Positions 1 through 12,545 of a DNA stretch of 64,000 nucleotides are shown one piece after another. A program made the position numbers and the translations under genes. Under the pieces are notes generated by a model that searched no databases, had not been told where the DNA came from, and saw only the letters and a list, made by a program, of their open reading frames with translations. The stretch comes from Callaeas wilsoni (Eukaryota; Chordata; Aves; Passeriformes; Callaeidae). The stretch spans positions 383,642 to 447,641 of the forward strand of contig VWPU01005228.1 of assembly GCA_013398955.1 (NCBI GenBank), given 5' to 3'. Position 1 is the first letter of the stretch. The number at the start of each line of letters is the position of its first letter.

Positions 1-3000
1 TTGATGATAATTTTGCGGTTAAAGCACTAAATGAAGCAATTGATTCCCCATTCTTCCAAAAGTTTCCAGTGTAACTCTTGAGTGGTTTTCAAGCAGAGTT
101 ATTGTCACTCTGTGACATATAGAATCACCCCAAGACACCAACATAAATAACAGTTATTCATAATTTTATTTTTATTTGTCAACAGAAATGATAATCTGAT
201 ATTTTGCTGTGAGTGCATGGATAAATTTGCACTAGATTATACCATTTTAAATTACAAAAATAAAAATATCTGATAAAATTAAAATGTTCCAAATTGTGTA
301 CTTAGTTCAAGTTTCTACAGGACTTCCTTATCTCTCACTTCTCTCAAAATGGAAGATCAGATGAGGATGAGGAAGAGTTTGGGTTGAAGCCATGCCTGAA
401 ATACCTGAAGACAAATTCTAGATTTGGGTATTTGGTTTGCAATTTTTGTTATCTCCCCAAACACATAGTCACCTATTTAAATATAAAGAGCTATGAAAAT
501 CTAGTATTCTTCAAGTTGAGATAATGTAAATTCACTTTCCTGATCAGGATGCTTTCCTAAATCACAGTGATATTGTATGTTAAAGACTCCATTTTAATTT
601 ACTTACTAAGAAGGCAGTGTTTTTGGCTTAATGTGTTCTAAAGCCCATTTCTTTCAGGTCTTTGATACCATATTTACAATATCTTCAACTTCTAATTTCC
701 TCTTTCATGATACATGTATGTAAGATATACATGTATAAAGATATGAAATACTGATACAAAAATACATAAAATAGGAAACAGTCATACACATTTCTTTCAG
801 ATTTTCATATTATATCTTACAACTTATTTTGTATTCCTTCAGAGATTTTTTGTACAGATACTCTTAGCTGTTAACATGACAAAGGAAATGAACTGTGTTA
901 TCTTAGGGAATATTAATGATCACTCATCTACTGAAAACTCCTGTAAAGAGATCTGAAACATTACACATTGGTTCACTGAAGTTTAGCAGAATGAGCTGCA
1001 CTTCTAATAAATGCATGACATATAATCAACAGACAGACAAATTATCCAGGGACTTTCCATTTTCCTTCAGTTTTCATTGACTTTGGATGGCCTTCTGTGC
1101 TTAACAATTATCACTTCACCCACATTTGCATGGATAAAGATTTCAGAATAAAATTTCAGGACCCAGGGTTTTTTACCAAACATGTTTTCACAAAGGTGGG
1201 ACAGTCTATGTTATTATGGAAGTCAACTTCTTTCACTCTTCTCTGAGTTATCTAAAAGTTTTCAGGTCTGAATGAGGAAAATTGTATGCCAAAGAACTAC
1301 TACTTCTTTTCCTTTCACACTTCACAAATGGTTGTACAGTTTATTATGGCAATTTATGTGCTTCATATATACCAAGCATAAAGTCCTCCAGATTACTTCT
1401 CACACGTGGATTGAAAAAGATGAAGAGAAAGAAACAAGAAATTTTCTCTCTTAACAGAAGTTAATCCGAATTAGATGGCCTTAGCTAAATCTCATGACCA
1501 AGGAATTATTTTATTCGCTGTGAATAAAAATACACTTAGATTTTTTAGTCACGCATCCAGTGAAGGAAGAAGAAATCTGCAATTTTCATTGATTTATAAA
1601 TAAATTATAATTTACTTGTTATATTTGTGGGAATCAGATTAATCGTACTAGAATTCTTATGTAAAATATTTCACTTTACCAATATAGAAGTGGTACTTTC
1701 TAAGTTGATAAGTATATATTAATATTTTATAAGAATGTAAATAAACCTCCTCCCACATGACCTGCTATTCAAATAATTGACATTCAGCCAGTCAGAAATT
1801 CTGTGAGTAGAGAGTGAGCAGAGCTGGATGGCTTTCCAGACATTTTTAAACAAGTAGATAATCTCTTAGTTTTGCAAAATTTTGCATTATAAGCATAATG
1901 CTGAAAATAATGATGTGCCATCTCAGACCTTAATTGTCCTTATTCCACTAGCAAAGCAAGACCTTTGCATATTGCAGTAGGCATACAAGATTCAGGTAAG
2001 GATGGAGGAGATATGCAAGTGTTGGGAAGTTTCTAGGTTACATCAGATGTATTTTAAAGTTTTTCGCTTAAAGCCACAGAGAATTACGACATACATGTCT
2101 TCTAGGTCTTCCTGAACTTTCCTGTAGAAGAAGCTCATCAGACGATTCAGCATTTTGACTTCTTACTTTGTTTTTCTTCCCAGGAGTGTGGTATTTGTTC
2201 TCTCTCTGTAAAACATTATCTAATTTAGTAAAAGGAAAATGACATATTGAAAAAGGGCTATGTGACAAATATGAAATTATGCTTTAATAATACCACATTA
2301 GCAGGGGCATCTATCTCTTTACTTAATTTACTCCCATCATTCCAGTATCTGAAGTTAGAATTTCTGTGTAAGTTTCTGTTTATCATAATGTACTTTAAAC
2401 AAGTATAAATTATTTTTATTAATGTTATGACTTTGCCAAAAGAAGCTGTGTTTTTGGAATACATAATTGAATCATCACTCTAAGAAATTCCATAGTATTG
2501 CCTAATAACACACTTCTAATCATATTCCAACTTTTAACAGTTAAATTGCAGTTTTAAGGTCTTTTACAGGTAAATTCAGATGCAGATGTTTTCTTGCTTT
2601 TTGACTTTTTTGATTATGGATTGGCTAGAAGGTTTTCAAACACAGTATTCTGCCAACAGCCTCTTCTATCATATTTTAAGTGAAGAATGCTTGTGTTCAG
2701 TTTTTATTGTAAACCACTGGAGGTGTAAGTCAATGTACAGGGAAAGATATGACAACAAAACACAGATCAGATTATTTAATTATGCTTTGTGTTTATAAAA
2801 TATAAATGGAAGTGTGCAGTGAAGCTACACAAATTTAAGCTGGTAGTAGAGGAAGTGTGACTTTGCAAATAAATAGCTACGTTAGAATGAAAATTCAGTT
2901 ACATAGCTAGAACACTACAGAGCTAGACACCTAGGTGTTAATGTAGATAATTTATAAATTTAGAAGGAGCTTTCAGACATTAGTTCTATATTTGTTAAAT

Positions 3001-3183
3001 TTGGGAAAAGCCCTTCCTTTTTCCTAAAAGAAAACATTATGTGTTGCTAATATTTTAGTGTAGCCTATGTTACAATAATGAATTTCTGGTGTCATTTTTG
3101 TTATCCCTGTCGGTCTTCTTTTAATTCCCTGGTTTTATCGAGTAACATTCTATTTTTAATGAATGAGTTTTTATATGTTCCAG
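1..3183. other. AT-rich sequence without a recognised gene
   Basis: No repeat family or convincing gene was recognised. Open frames are short and broken by stops. A splice-like border near 318 opens a frame of about 67 codons with an acidic run (SDEDEEEFG), but I found no good donor or phase partner for it. Probably intronic or intergenic sequence. Confidence 0.5.
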
Positions 3184-3297
3184 TCCTCTGAGAACAAAAA
3201 TGACAAGGTAATTACTGAGAGAAGATGCTCAGGGCAGCCTAAGCTGTTAAGCAAAAAGAGGACAGAAAGTGAAATAACCCATCTGCAGCTGAACCAG
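3184..3297 (+). CDS. Candidate internal coding exon (38 codons, phase 0-0), unrecognised
   Basis: A pyrimidine-containing stretch ending in CAG precedes 3184, and CAG|GTGTTT follows 3297. Between them one frame is open for exactly 38 codons, beginning SSENKNDK and ending HLQLNQ, rich in charged and polar residues. It ends in phase 0, and the next candidate exon (5974-6040) begins in phase 0. I do not recognise the protein. The frame stays open past the donor to a stop about 9 codons later, and a second frame is also open across the border, so this may be chance or a decayed retrocopy running into the A/C-rich tract that follows. What is seen is an open frame with splice-like ends; that it is an exon is inference. 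Confidence 0.2.
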
Positions 3298-3411
3298 GTG
3301 TTTGTTACAGCAAATCTTTGCTAGAACCTGACTATGTTGGAAAGAGAGTATCATTTGCCAGACAGAGTTACATTCTTAAGAACAATCCCCAGGATGGTCA
3401 AAAAGACAGCT

Positions 3412-3566
3412 ATCAAAAAAACCAAAAACCAAAACCAAACCCAAACCAAACCAAACAAACAAACAAAAAAAAAACCAAAAAAAAAAAAAATAAACTAACA
3501 AAAAAAACCAACCAAACAACAAACACCAAAAATCGAAACCAAAACAAAACCAAAAAAAACCTACCA
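3412..3566. repeat. A/C-only low-complexity tract
   Basis: About 150 bases made almost entirely of A and C (runs of A broken by CC and single C, in CAAA/CCAAA-type units). The opposite strand is a GGTTTT-like G/T tract. Open frames read through it on both strands, giving Lys/Asn/Gln-rich or Phe/Leu/Trp-rich peptides, are artefacts of composition. It may be an expanded poly(A)-like tail of an old retroposed sequence lying just upstream, but no source is identifiable. Confidence 0.85.
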
Positions 3567-4528
3567 AGATTATGTTGATGGGAAAGTTTCTTGATAATTT
3601 CTTCCAAAAATAAAATATTTCAGTATTATTTCTGACAGATTAGAAAACAAGTACTTCAATATGCAAAGTGAGCACTGAGATATTGTGGTAAAAAAAAGGT
3701 TTTTATACTTTCTGTGTAATAAATATTAATTTTTAGACACATTGAAAGTCAAAATTCTATAGCTCTCTGAAATACAGATAAGTCCTGAAGAGTCGTATGA
3801 CAGCTAATAAGTCATTTCTGTCTAGTATTGTTTATAAGCATTTTAGAGAGAAGTATAAATTAAGTATAATTGTCCTACTTTCTTTCATCTTAACTGATGT
3901 ACTTTCTGGGTATAATTTTTGACATTTTTCTTAGTTGCAACATTTTTATACTTTTTAAGGAAAATGACCCAGTTTTGTAACAATATGCTTGCAAAGCTTG
4001 AACAGTGTGAAGAATAATATTTCTTGTGCAAATGTGGATGTTTTGATCTCACTGTTTTTTTAAGAGGGATATCTCTTTGGTTTATGGTTCCTGCAGCTTA
4101 GGTTCATTTTACCATGGTCTTTCTTGAGAGTCTAGAATAGCTTAGTGAAAAACTGTAACAGAGGAAGAAGTGTTTAAGTATTTTCCTATTTTCTCCCTTC
4201 CTCCTTTCTCTATTTGATTATGCTAATTCAATACTATTTTTGGTTTTAATTCTGGAAAGTTTTAGATTTTTGTTCTTTGGTTTTTGTTTTTTTTTTTTCC
4301 TTAAGGTCAAATATTTCTCAATTTGCTCTGCCTAATCAAAATTTTGGGCTTGGTGGGGGGGGTGGGAGAATTTTCTTTTTAGCTATTAAAATGCATTATA
4401 AGATGTTGAGATCAAAGACTGCAAGGAAATTGAAAACTAGTCTATTTAGTCACATTATGGCTTCCACATCTGAAAGTCTGGCTTAGTAGGACATAGCTCT
4501 TTTAAATTTTTTCTTCTGAGTGGAAGAT

Positions 4529-5554
4529 TGTGCTGGTTTTAACATCAGACAAAAATTCGACTCCAAATAAGCCACTCCCCTTCCTTCCACCCTTTCTAGA
4601 AAGGGAGTGACAGCAGCAGAGAATATGGGTTCAGAAAATAAGTTTCTAAAAGCACGAAGGAATGGAATAATATATGCATAATAAAGGGAATATTGATAGC
4701 AAAGAGAGGGTGTTTTATTCACAAAAAGGTGTTCACCACCAATGAGGAACAAAAACAAGACGTCGGATGCTCCCTATAGATTGTGTCCGTGTTACGTCCC
4801 CGGACAAAGACAATATGGCGACCATTCCCCAAAGGCAATATGGCGACCATTCCCACACACCACACCAAATGGCCATTGGGAATGAAGACAAGATGAAGGG
4901 GGAGCTCTTCAACTGATGTTTCCCACAGCCCTGCCCCAAGCCCTAAAAAATGACAAACAATGACAAAGAATCTCCCTGAAAGCTGGGTCATCTGAGTCGG
5001 GTGGTGCTGCTGGTCCACTGGGGCTCATTTCTGTGCAGTTGCCTACATCGCCCTTTCCACTGCCCTCTTGTGTTGGAGATGGGTCCCACAAGTCACTGTT
5101 GCTTTTCCAACCATTCTGCTGTGCTCCTTTCAGCTCGGCTTGGCTGGACCAGGCTCAGCTTGGCTCCTGTCACCTGGGCTCTTGTCACTTGGCAGGGGCT
5201 AGGGATTGCCCCCGCTGGTCCTTTCCCCATGGCAGCCTCCATGCCGGTGCAGTTGGTTCAGCACTACTGTTGCTTCACATTTCTGCCACTCTCCTTTCAG
5301 CACTACATCCTGTAGCTGCATTCCAGAGAAAACTGGAGGAGGACCTGGGGTGATGTCTGGGGATGGGTCCACAGGCGCTGATGCCAACCCCTTCCTGCTG
5401 AAGAGAAGGGAGGCAAAATGCTGCACTTCTGGTTGTGCACCCAACTTTTCCTCCCAGAACCACGTCCCTCAGCAATGACATGCACGGTATAGAATAACAA
5501 CCTGGCGGCACTCACACTGCGCTAAACTCCTCCTCCCTCTCTTCCACTAGGACA
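4529..5554 (-). mobile_element. Solo LTR of an avian endogenous retrovirus, complete, 5-bp TSD
   Basis: On the minus strand the element starts TGTCCTAG and ends CCAGCACA, the TG...CA ends of a retroviral LTR. It is flanked by an exact 5-bp direct repeat AAGAT at 4524-4528 and 5555-5559. It is about 1,026 bp and distinctly more GC-rich than its surroundings. A minus-strand AATAAA lies near 4712-4717, about 185 bases from the 3' end, as expected for the R-region poly(A) signal. The terminal AAACCAGCACA is shared with the LTR at 31911-32514. A 5-bp duplication fits ERVL-like (class III) integration. No gag, pol or env lies next to it, so it is a solo LTR left by recombination. Several overlapping 60-106-codon frames inside it are not genes. 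Confidence 0.85.
4811..4855. repeat. 25-bp direct duplication inside the LTR
   Basis: A 19-base core CAATATGGCGACCATTCCC occurs at 4811 and again at 4836 (period 25). It lies within the minus-strand LTR, upstream of the poly(A) signal in LTR orientation, so it is a small tandem duplication in the U3 or R region. Duplicated U3 motifs in LTRs are often enhancer elements; that role is inference here. Confidence 0.8.
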
Positions 5555-5973
5555 AAGATATACATGAGAATGAAAATTACCTTTCCCTTCTGTGGAGAAT
5601 TCTGATGTTTTGTGTGGATGTTGCATTAGAATGAGGCATAAAGTGATATATGGTTCACTAGGTTCAACCGGTAAGTATAGATACCTCAGTCACAAGTCTC
5701 AGATAATGAGATGATGTAATCGAGTGACAATGCTAATACATTGTGTCAACCCTCTGAAATTACTCTGTGGGAATTAAAAGTTTCCAGGAGTTCAAACCAT
5801 AACTTTCTGTGATGACTGTTCCTGCAGCTGTTAGATTACAAGTAAAATAAATTTTGTCACTTAATAAAGAGCATGTAACCCATATCAAAACATTGGGGTT
5901 TTTTGTGACTAGTTACTACCTGAAGTGGCCTCTAGACAGATGTCACTGCTGTAGCTATTCTTATCTCTTACAG

Positions 5974-6040
5974 AATGAAGGAAAATCAAACATAGGACAT
6001 AGCCGAGTGGGTGTTTCTTCTAAAGACAGGAGAAGAAAAG
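5974..6040 (+). CDS. Candidate internal exon, unrecognised
   Basis: The acceptor context is good (TCTTATCTCTTACAG before 5974), and AAAAG|GTAGTT follows 6040. The frame reads NEGKSNIGHSRVGVSSKDRRRK plus one base, so the exon would run from phase 0 to phase 1. This matches the end phase of the 3184-3297 candidate and the start phase of the 7179-7236 candidate. The peptide is basic and polar and not recognised. It is only 67 bp, so a chance open frame is quite possible. The case rests on splice-like ends and phase continuity, not homology. Confidence 0.22.
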
Positions 6041-7178
6041 GTAGTTTGTAGTGTCTGAAGGGAAAGGCTCTAGTGACACTTTTTATCTTGACTGGAGCAC
6101 CTCTTTTGACTGTGCCCTGATTGCACAGCAGCATGAGAGCACGTGCACACTGCCTAACTCCCTCCACTTCATGGATGACATTCCATGAAGGAAGGAAGAG
6201 AATGCTCACCTGCTCTCAGGACAGGAGCAGGCAGCAGCCTGTGCCAAAAGGTCAGCTGCTCTGAATAGTATTAATGAACATACCATACATGCCAGAGAAT
6301 GTCTGTCCTAGAGCTTAGATGTAACCTTTTCCTACTAACACAAGACAAGAAAACTTGTATGAAGAAATGAAGGAGAAAATAACACCAGTTCATTTAACTC
6401 ATTGATTTAATAAAAAAAAACAGAAAAAAAAAATCCTTATTGTCATTCCTTACCTAAAAACCTCAGCTGATAAATAAAGAAGTGCTTTTGATAGAAATCC
6501 ATAATGGATTAAATCAAAACAAAAAGTGTACAGACTACTATCCAATGTCTTTCTAATTAGGCAATGTAAGAGAACAAACTTTATATGTGAGAATTAAGGA
6601 ATTAATTACAGAATAGACCAATAAATAAACTTCTGAAACGGTGTAAAAATTAATTCTTCCTAAACACTAATATTTTAAAAGGGCAAGTTTATAAGTCATC
6701 AAAGCTTGCTAAATAAAGCCAAAATATGGTTATGAACATGTCTGTGTTTTACGGAATATTTTCAATGACTGTGAGAAATTAAAATAGACTTGTATTATTT
6801 GAAAAAAAAATAAAGAAGAAAAAGAAAATGTGAGGTAAAATAATTTAAGTTTATCTTAGAGGAGGAAATACAAGGGTTATAGAGGATTAGACAAATTAGT
6901 TAATAAGAGAACAAATAGCTTGTCATTAATTTTTATGAGACTCCAGTATCAAATTGTTTGTTTTGTGGCTGTCAGTTTCAACAGATTTTCCAATTCAAAA
7001 ATATTTTGAAATAAACTAATCTTCTTGATGATTTCAAAGTGAAAACTTATTATTATTATTTCTCTGTTCCAAGAAATAGTGACAGTGCAGCTCCATGTTT
7101 AAGGCACTTAGTGTGGCATTTAATTTTTTTTTCCTTCATTTAAAGGTCTATCCTTGAGCTTCTAAAACTTCTTCACAG

Positions 7179-7236
7179 TGTCTATAACAGGCTCTAGAGA
7201 ACACCTCTGCCCTTCTGAAGCAATTCTGGAAGCCAG
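7179..7236 (+). CDS. Candidate internal exon, unrecognised
   Basis: The upstream context CTTCTAAAACTTCTTCACAG is a good acceptor, and GCCAG|GTGAAA is an acceptable donor. The two leading bases complete a codon with the single G left by the 5974-6040 candidate; the frame then reads SITGSREHLCPSEAILEA and ends in phase 2. The other two frames hit stops. No phase-compatible next exon was found, which weakens the chain. A third AG inside (7190) could be an alternative acceptor in the same frame. Confidence 0.2.
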
Positions 7237-10200
7237 GTGAAATCTACTAAGAAATTTCAAATGCCACAGAGCACCATCTGTACTCAACTTAACTGAGGCC
7301 CTGAATTGAATGTACATACATAAAAATAGCTAAATTCATCTAAATTACTATGCTGGTTAGTGAAGATCCAGGAATTAATTTGTCTAAACATAATTGGCAA
7401 TGGAATTTGACATGTCAGATGCTATTGAAGACATCTGTGCAGGGTTGTTACTTATGACACAGAAGCACTAATTATATCCCTCTGTAACAGTAACTGAAAC
7501 TACTCAAGATAGTCTAGTGCATCTCAGTGCCACTAGACATACTTGTGTCAGCACATGAGCCATGCCACAAGTCAGTAAAATCAGTGGAAACTGAACAGAT
7601 AGACAACTAACCAGATGTATGTGTCTGCATCAGAATAAACTGGTCCCTATCTCCAGGACAGCGACTAGAGTTAGCACGTGAGGGAGGCAAGAGGGAGGTG
7701 TTTTTTCTCTCAGGATTAGTGGCTAGAGCTTTGTGAATGCAGCCACTCTCTTTTGCTTTGGAAACTGAACAAGCCTCACATGAGACATTAAGAGAAATTA
7801 ATTTGGGCTACAGTGAGTAATAGAAGGTAACACTGATGAACAGTTTTATGAGTTCTTACAGTAGAAATATTAAATAATAATGCATGGAACATTAGATGTT
7901 GAAGAGGTAGTATACAGTGAAGTAAAATAGCAACTCCAAGAAAAAAAATAAGGAAATTTAGCCATCAACTTGGGTATTTAATTCTTCCTGCACATGAGCT
8001 AGGAGATTTTATCCTACATTTATCTTACTTATCTTACTTATTCCAGTTGTTACCTTAAATAATGATTGTGCAGGATATATGCAAGCGGCTGATTTTGAAC
8101 CATAATATGTAATAATCTTTCATGCAAGATTTTGTCACTGATGGAGTAATTGTCTGGACATTTTAGGTATGTCATGTACTGTCCTTAGTTTTTTGAATAT
8201 GCAGAAAATGAAGTGGGTTAAGACTATATTGCAGGACAGAGGTGTTAATTGAGTAATTGAGAAAGATGAGAATAATGAGAGAAGCATGAGTTATTCCCCT
8301 TTGCACCTGAAAATATTTTTGAAACTTTCCTCCAAACTAACCCACAAACTATTATTCTATGGATTGAAAGAATAAATTAATTCATAGATAAAATATTCTG
8401 AATATACTGTGGAAAGAATGAAGAATAGGGAAGTGTGAAATCCATTGCTACCCGGTGATCAGCCAGATGGTAAGTACTTGTCACAGTGGGACAGGAAGAA
8501 AAGATGCAACATTGCACTCTGATATGGAGGATTTTGACCTCTGCAAATTAGGACACTAATTTTACAGACTTACAAACTTGGTAGTTTTTGGGTTTGTGGT
8601 TTGATTTTTGCTTTTTTTTTGAATTTTTTTGTTTGTGTTTTATTTTTTCCTAAGTAAAAGACACAGTAGGAAGTATTCTCTAAAGAAATGTACTTTTGTG
8701 TCTGTGAAGAATGTTAAAGAATAAAGATGGAATGAAACAGTCTAACTGGCAAAACCTGAATCATATTTGTAAGTTAGCAATCTTTTCTAAAATCTCGTAA
8801 TAGCAACTACCACCAAAATATATGCTTGAATTACAAGAGATAATATCTAGTTACAGAAGGGGTAGTGGAAGTAGTATATTCAGTTACCTCTAGATGTTTA
8901 TATAGACTCCACTGCCATAAATACTGTAAGAAAAAATGAGGAGCTATAGACCAGAAGCCCAGATAATCAGTGTCTGAAGCCCATCGAATTTAGGAGGCAA
9001 ATATATGTCCTCGAGAGTTGAGGGCTTAGAGCAGAAGTGATTAAGCAATTTAATTTCAGTTTTCTGTAATGCCCACGAGAAGCTAAATAGGAAGAACTTA
9101 TTTGCATTCTCTTCTGTGGTGAGCTGCAAGCATTTGCGATAAGTGCTATAAATAAGTCTCATCACAACTTCACACTCTGATTTCATTTTTCACCCTGAAG
9201 TGTCTTCTCATCTGTCAATTGCATTGGATCAAGGAACACTGACATCACAATTTTAGACAGTTCCTCTGTGTGTTTGCAGTGAGGAAATTGTCAGATTTAC
9301 CCACCCTTATTTTCTCTCCCTGTTCTTGGCACTGTAAGACCAAAAAATATTTGTATTTAAAGGCAATTTTAGGAGAACAAAACAAAAATATAATCATCTA
9401 AAGAAGTCATAGTTTAGTCTCTTACAGACTAAAAATCTTCACTAATAACAAAAAGCTTTTGAAAATGCAGATTTCCTTAATTGTGGTCATTTTATGGAAA
9501 AAGAATTGTGATAAGAAACCAGTAAGCCATTCTAGACTTAAACAACATTATATTAACAGAGTTTAATCTCTGTGTAAATTTCAGTAAGAAGACTGACATA
9601 AGACTACTTGAACATGGTAATGAAGCTGGTGACAGTGAAAAGTTCCTGAGTGAAATATGGGCAAAGATGTATTCAAAGATAAGTGATGGAAATGGACCAA
9701 CTCTAAACTTTCTTTTAAAATACAGAGGCGTCCTTCCAATCCTTGCTGTATATCTTCTTATATGTTTGTCCAAGCCTTCATTTTACTAAATTCTGCCTAC
9801 ATTCCTATTTCTATTTCTTTCCATTTTAATTCCCCTTTTTCTTACATTTTCTCTTCATCTGCCAAGTACTTCTTTCCTCAGAAATAACTACATATGTTAC
9901 CAAACAGAAGGGATAGAGTGGGATTCTCCCAGTGAGGCTAGGAAGAAGTAGATAGAAATCTTACAATTTTTGTGAGAACAAGAACCTTGTTGACCTGCTT
10001 GCACAAGATAAAGATTAGGATGGGGAGGAGTGTATTTATGGAAATAGGCATAATCCAGTGAATCAAGTCTTTCATACAGTTTTCCTTTGAAATGCTTGAC
10101 AGCTCCATTTTATTTGATTTTTTTGAATATTTTATTCTATTCTTTCACGTAAATTTTAGAGTTTTTCTACATCATTTGGAGAGAAAGAGAAGCTGAGACT

Positions 10201-11531
10201 GCATCTTTGTTGCTGGTAAACAGCTTGACCAGCCTGAACTATTGAGAAATAACTGTATAGTGATTATGCAAATCAGATAAGTTCAACCAATGAGTGTGCA
10301 GAGAAACGCATGGCTTAGGAAAAACCTATACAGGTACACATCAATAGCTGTTCAGTTACTCTGAGTTCTGATTGGCCAGAGCATGTCTATTTCTGTGTGT
10401 TATTCTTACATTGGTGAAAAGCTGAGACATACAAGACTGATTCTCAAAATATTTGGAAAATTATCTTGATTGCCTAAAGAGTTTGGCTCTTTAAATGCAC
10501 AAGAGATAAATTTAGCCACCAAATTTAACCTTTTTCATGGACTAGAGTAATGCCTTTTCATTTATTACTGCTTACAGCTGCAGTTCAGTTGAGGAGGTGC
10601 ACAATTAATAGCATAAAATGCATTTGGAAAAATTATGCCAATTCAAGAGGAAGTTATTGTCCATGACTACACTAAAAGGTTTACAAATTTGTTATTTAAA
10701 TTATTTGAATATTCTGTAAGATTAAATTTTCGCCTAAGGGCTTCTGTAGGATATGAGTTGTGCTTCATTTTAACATCTTACAGTATTCATTTTATATACT
10801 AACTGGTTTGAAGCAATACTGAGATATCCAAAGAACTCATATACCATCACTCTGAAATCCACTATCTTAAAAAAAAAAAAATCTTTGCAATATTTCTGAA
10901 ATACCAGCAGTTCCCAAATCTCCAACAACACATTGAAACTAAACTCGTGTTAGAAGCAGCAGTAAACTTGTCTGGTTCTAGACCAGCACTCCCATGCCAT
11001 GTAACCCTCAATCAGAGAGTCACAGGCATAGGACTTTCAGTTTTGAATTCCAGGTCTTCAGATAACAAAGTGACATGCAATGAATTTGCTAGCCATGAAC
11101 TTTGTGTTGATTTTTTAAAATACTAAATATTTCAGATTTTTAATCATACAGTAATTATATACTTTGACTGGATCAGCTGCTTTGGGGCAAGAAAAGAGTT
11201 CTGCCATTGGTATCAACAGCCTTAGGAATATCTTAACATCTCATTTTATGCCATAATTAATCATTATTTTTATACTGTCAATAACTTAGGTGGGACTAAG
11301 GATCGTTTTCCTGTCGCTATATGCAAAGGAGCTGTATGAGGGTCTTGCTAAGGAGAGGCTATTGCTGAGGAAAGTTAAAATTATCAGTAAAAGTATAACC
11401 CAAAAACCCCAAGGAGTTTTTAAAAAAATATATGAAGTATCTGAAAAGTTCTGAGTTCATTGCATGATGCTATTAATAAATTTGCACATAATAACATTAA
11501 TTAAGCTGAAATTATCTACATTTCTTTTTAG

Positions 11532-11616
11532 GTGTTTGGGTTTTTTAAACAAACAGGAGGCTGTATTTATCCCTTAATTACATGTTGCAACATAAAGTTT
11601 AACATCTCCAACAGTG
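11532..11616 (+). CDS. Candidate internal exon with strong splice sites
   Basis: ACATTTCTTTTTAG lies immediately upstream and AACAGTG|GTAAGTAAG, near the donor consensus, lies downstream. Of the three frames only one is open: 28 codons (VFGFFKQTGGCIYP... ending NISNS) plus one base, giving phase 0 to phase 1. The peptide is not recognised and I could not join it to the other candidates. It could equally be a non-coding transcript exon or a chance pair of splice-like signals. Confidence 0.2.
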
Positions 11617-12044
11617 GTAAGTAAGAAAGTGCCTGCTAAAATTAAACTCATAAATTTTCCGGTCTCTTTTTTAATACTCACCAAGCTTTGGAGAAATAGA
11701 TTTAAAAAAAAAAAAAAAAGAGAGAAGAAATACTTCTCTAATATTCTAAATACACCGAGAATTACAGATTGATGTAGCTGCCTGAGGAATTATTGGTGCG
11801 GATTATATCAACAAAGAATTAGATGATAAAGCCATAATAAATGTTACTTCACATGGAATCAAGAATATTAGTGTTTTTCAAAAGCCTAAAAGTCCTGTTG
11901 TCTTTTTTACTGATTAGGATGTTTCTGACTGATCAAGACAACTGTATAGCCATTGTGCATTTTGATTTCTTAAGCATTTAAGAGTGTATACCTTTCAATT
12001 TAATAATGTTCAGCATTATAAAATAGCATGTCTTAAGAATTTTG

Positions 12045-12545
12045 TACATGTTAGAGGTGGGAGACATGACTGGATTCCTGGAACCTGAGATGGATCTCCT
12101 TCCTGGCCCACTGCAGCAGTGTCCGTGCAGATTCTTAGCACCAGGGTAGTCCTCCCATCCCAGCTGGATCAAAGGGAGACTGCTGTGGTTCCCTATCCCC
12201 ACATCCAGCCACTCTGTAGGCTGAAGATGTTTTCCCACAGGCACACACACGGTACGAGCAATGCTGGGCACACACCCCAGCACAGAGAGCAGTACCTATC
12301 TTGGCACCCACGAGAACACAAACAGCACAGCTTAGTCCTTTCCACCCTCACTGAATGACCGGGATGGAAGTTCCATAGTGGAGTATGTACATCTCCCTGG
12401 AAAAACAAGGTCTCTCCAGCAGCTGATTTAAAGCCTTCAGTTAACCCAGTGTTTCACGCCCAGCCCTTTATCTCCTCCTTCAGACCTATAGTTTATCCCT
12501 CCAGCAGCTGGCACTCAGACATCTTACGGCTGCAATTAAACTTAA
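12045..12545. other. GC-richer segment, probably an unrecognised repeat
   Basis: About 500 bases are clearly more GC-rich than the flanks and have a different texture (CCAGCAGCTG, CACACACACGG, CCCAGCACAG). Overlapping frames of 71-101 codons exist on both strands but have no supporting start context and conflict with one another. The texture resembles LTR sequence, but I could not find TG...CA ends with a target duplication, so the identity is open. Confidence 0.35.

Larger units (their letters stand above)
5560..12044. other. Mostly unique AT-rich sequence
   Basis: I recognise no transposable element here. The block holds short poly(A)/poly(T) runs (6410-6432, 6800-6830), a 9-bp motif repeated near 8018-8045 (ATCTTACTT units), and the exon-like segments listed separately. 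A strong donor-like sequence at 8467 (ATG|GTAAGT) has no good acceptor upstream in an open frame. Confidence 0.5.

Noticed and set aside
3318..3578. Lysine/asparagine-rich open frame of 86 codons
   Set aside because: Mostly the translation of the A/C-only tract; no ATG start and no natural protein character beyond the first 35 codons.
5001..5515. Cluster of overlapping 70-106-codon frames on both strands
   Set aside because: They lie in the GC-rich solo LTR, conflict with one another and show no domain. High GC lowers stop frequency.
7724..7822. Segment ending in a strong ACA|GTGAGT donor with an open frame (ALETEQASHETLREINLGY)
   Set aside because: The acceptor is weak and the start phase does not match the end phase of the 7179-7236 candidate.
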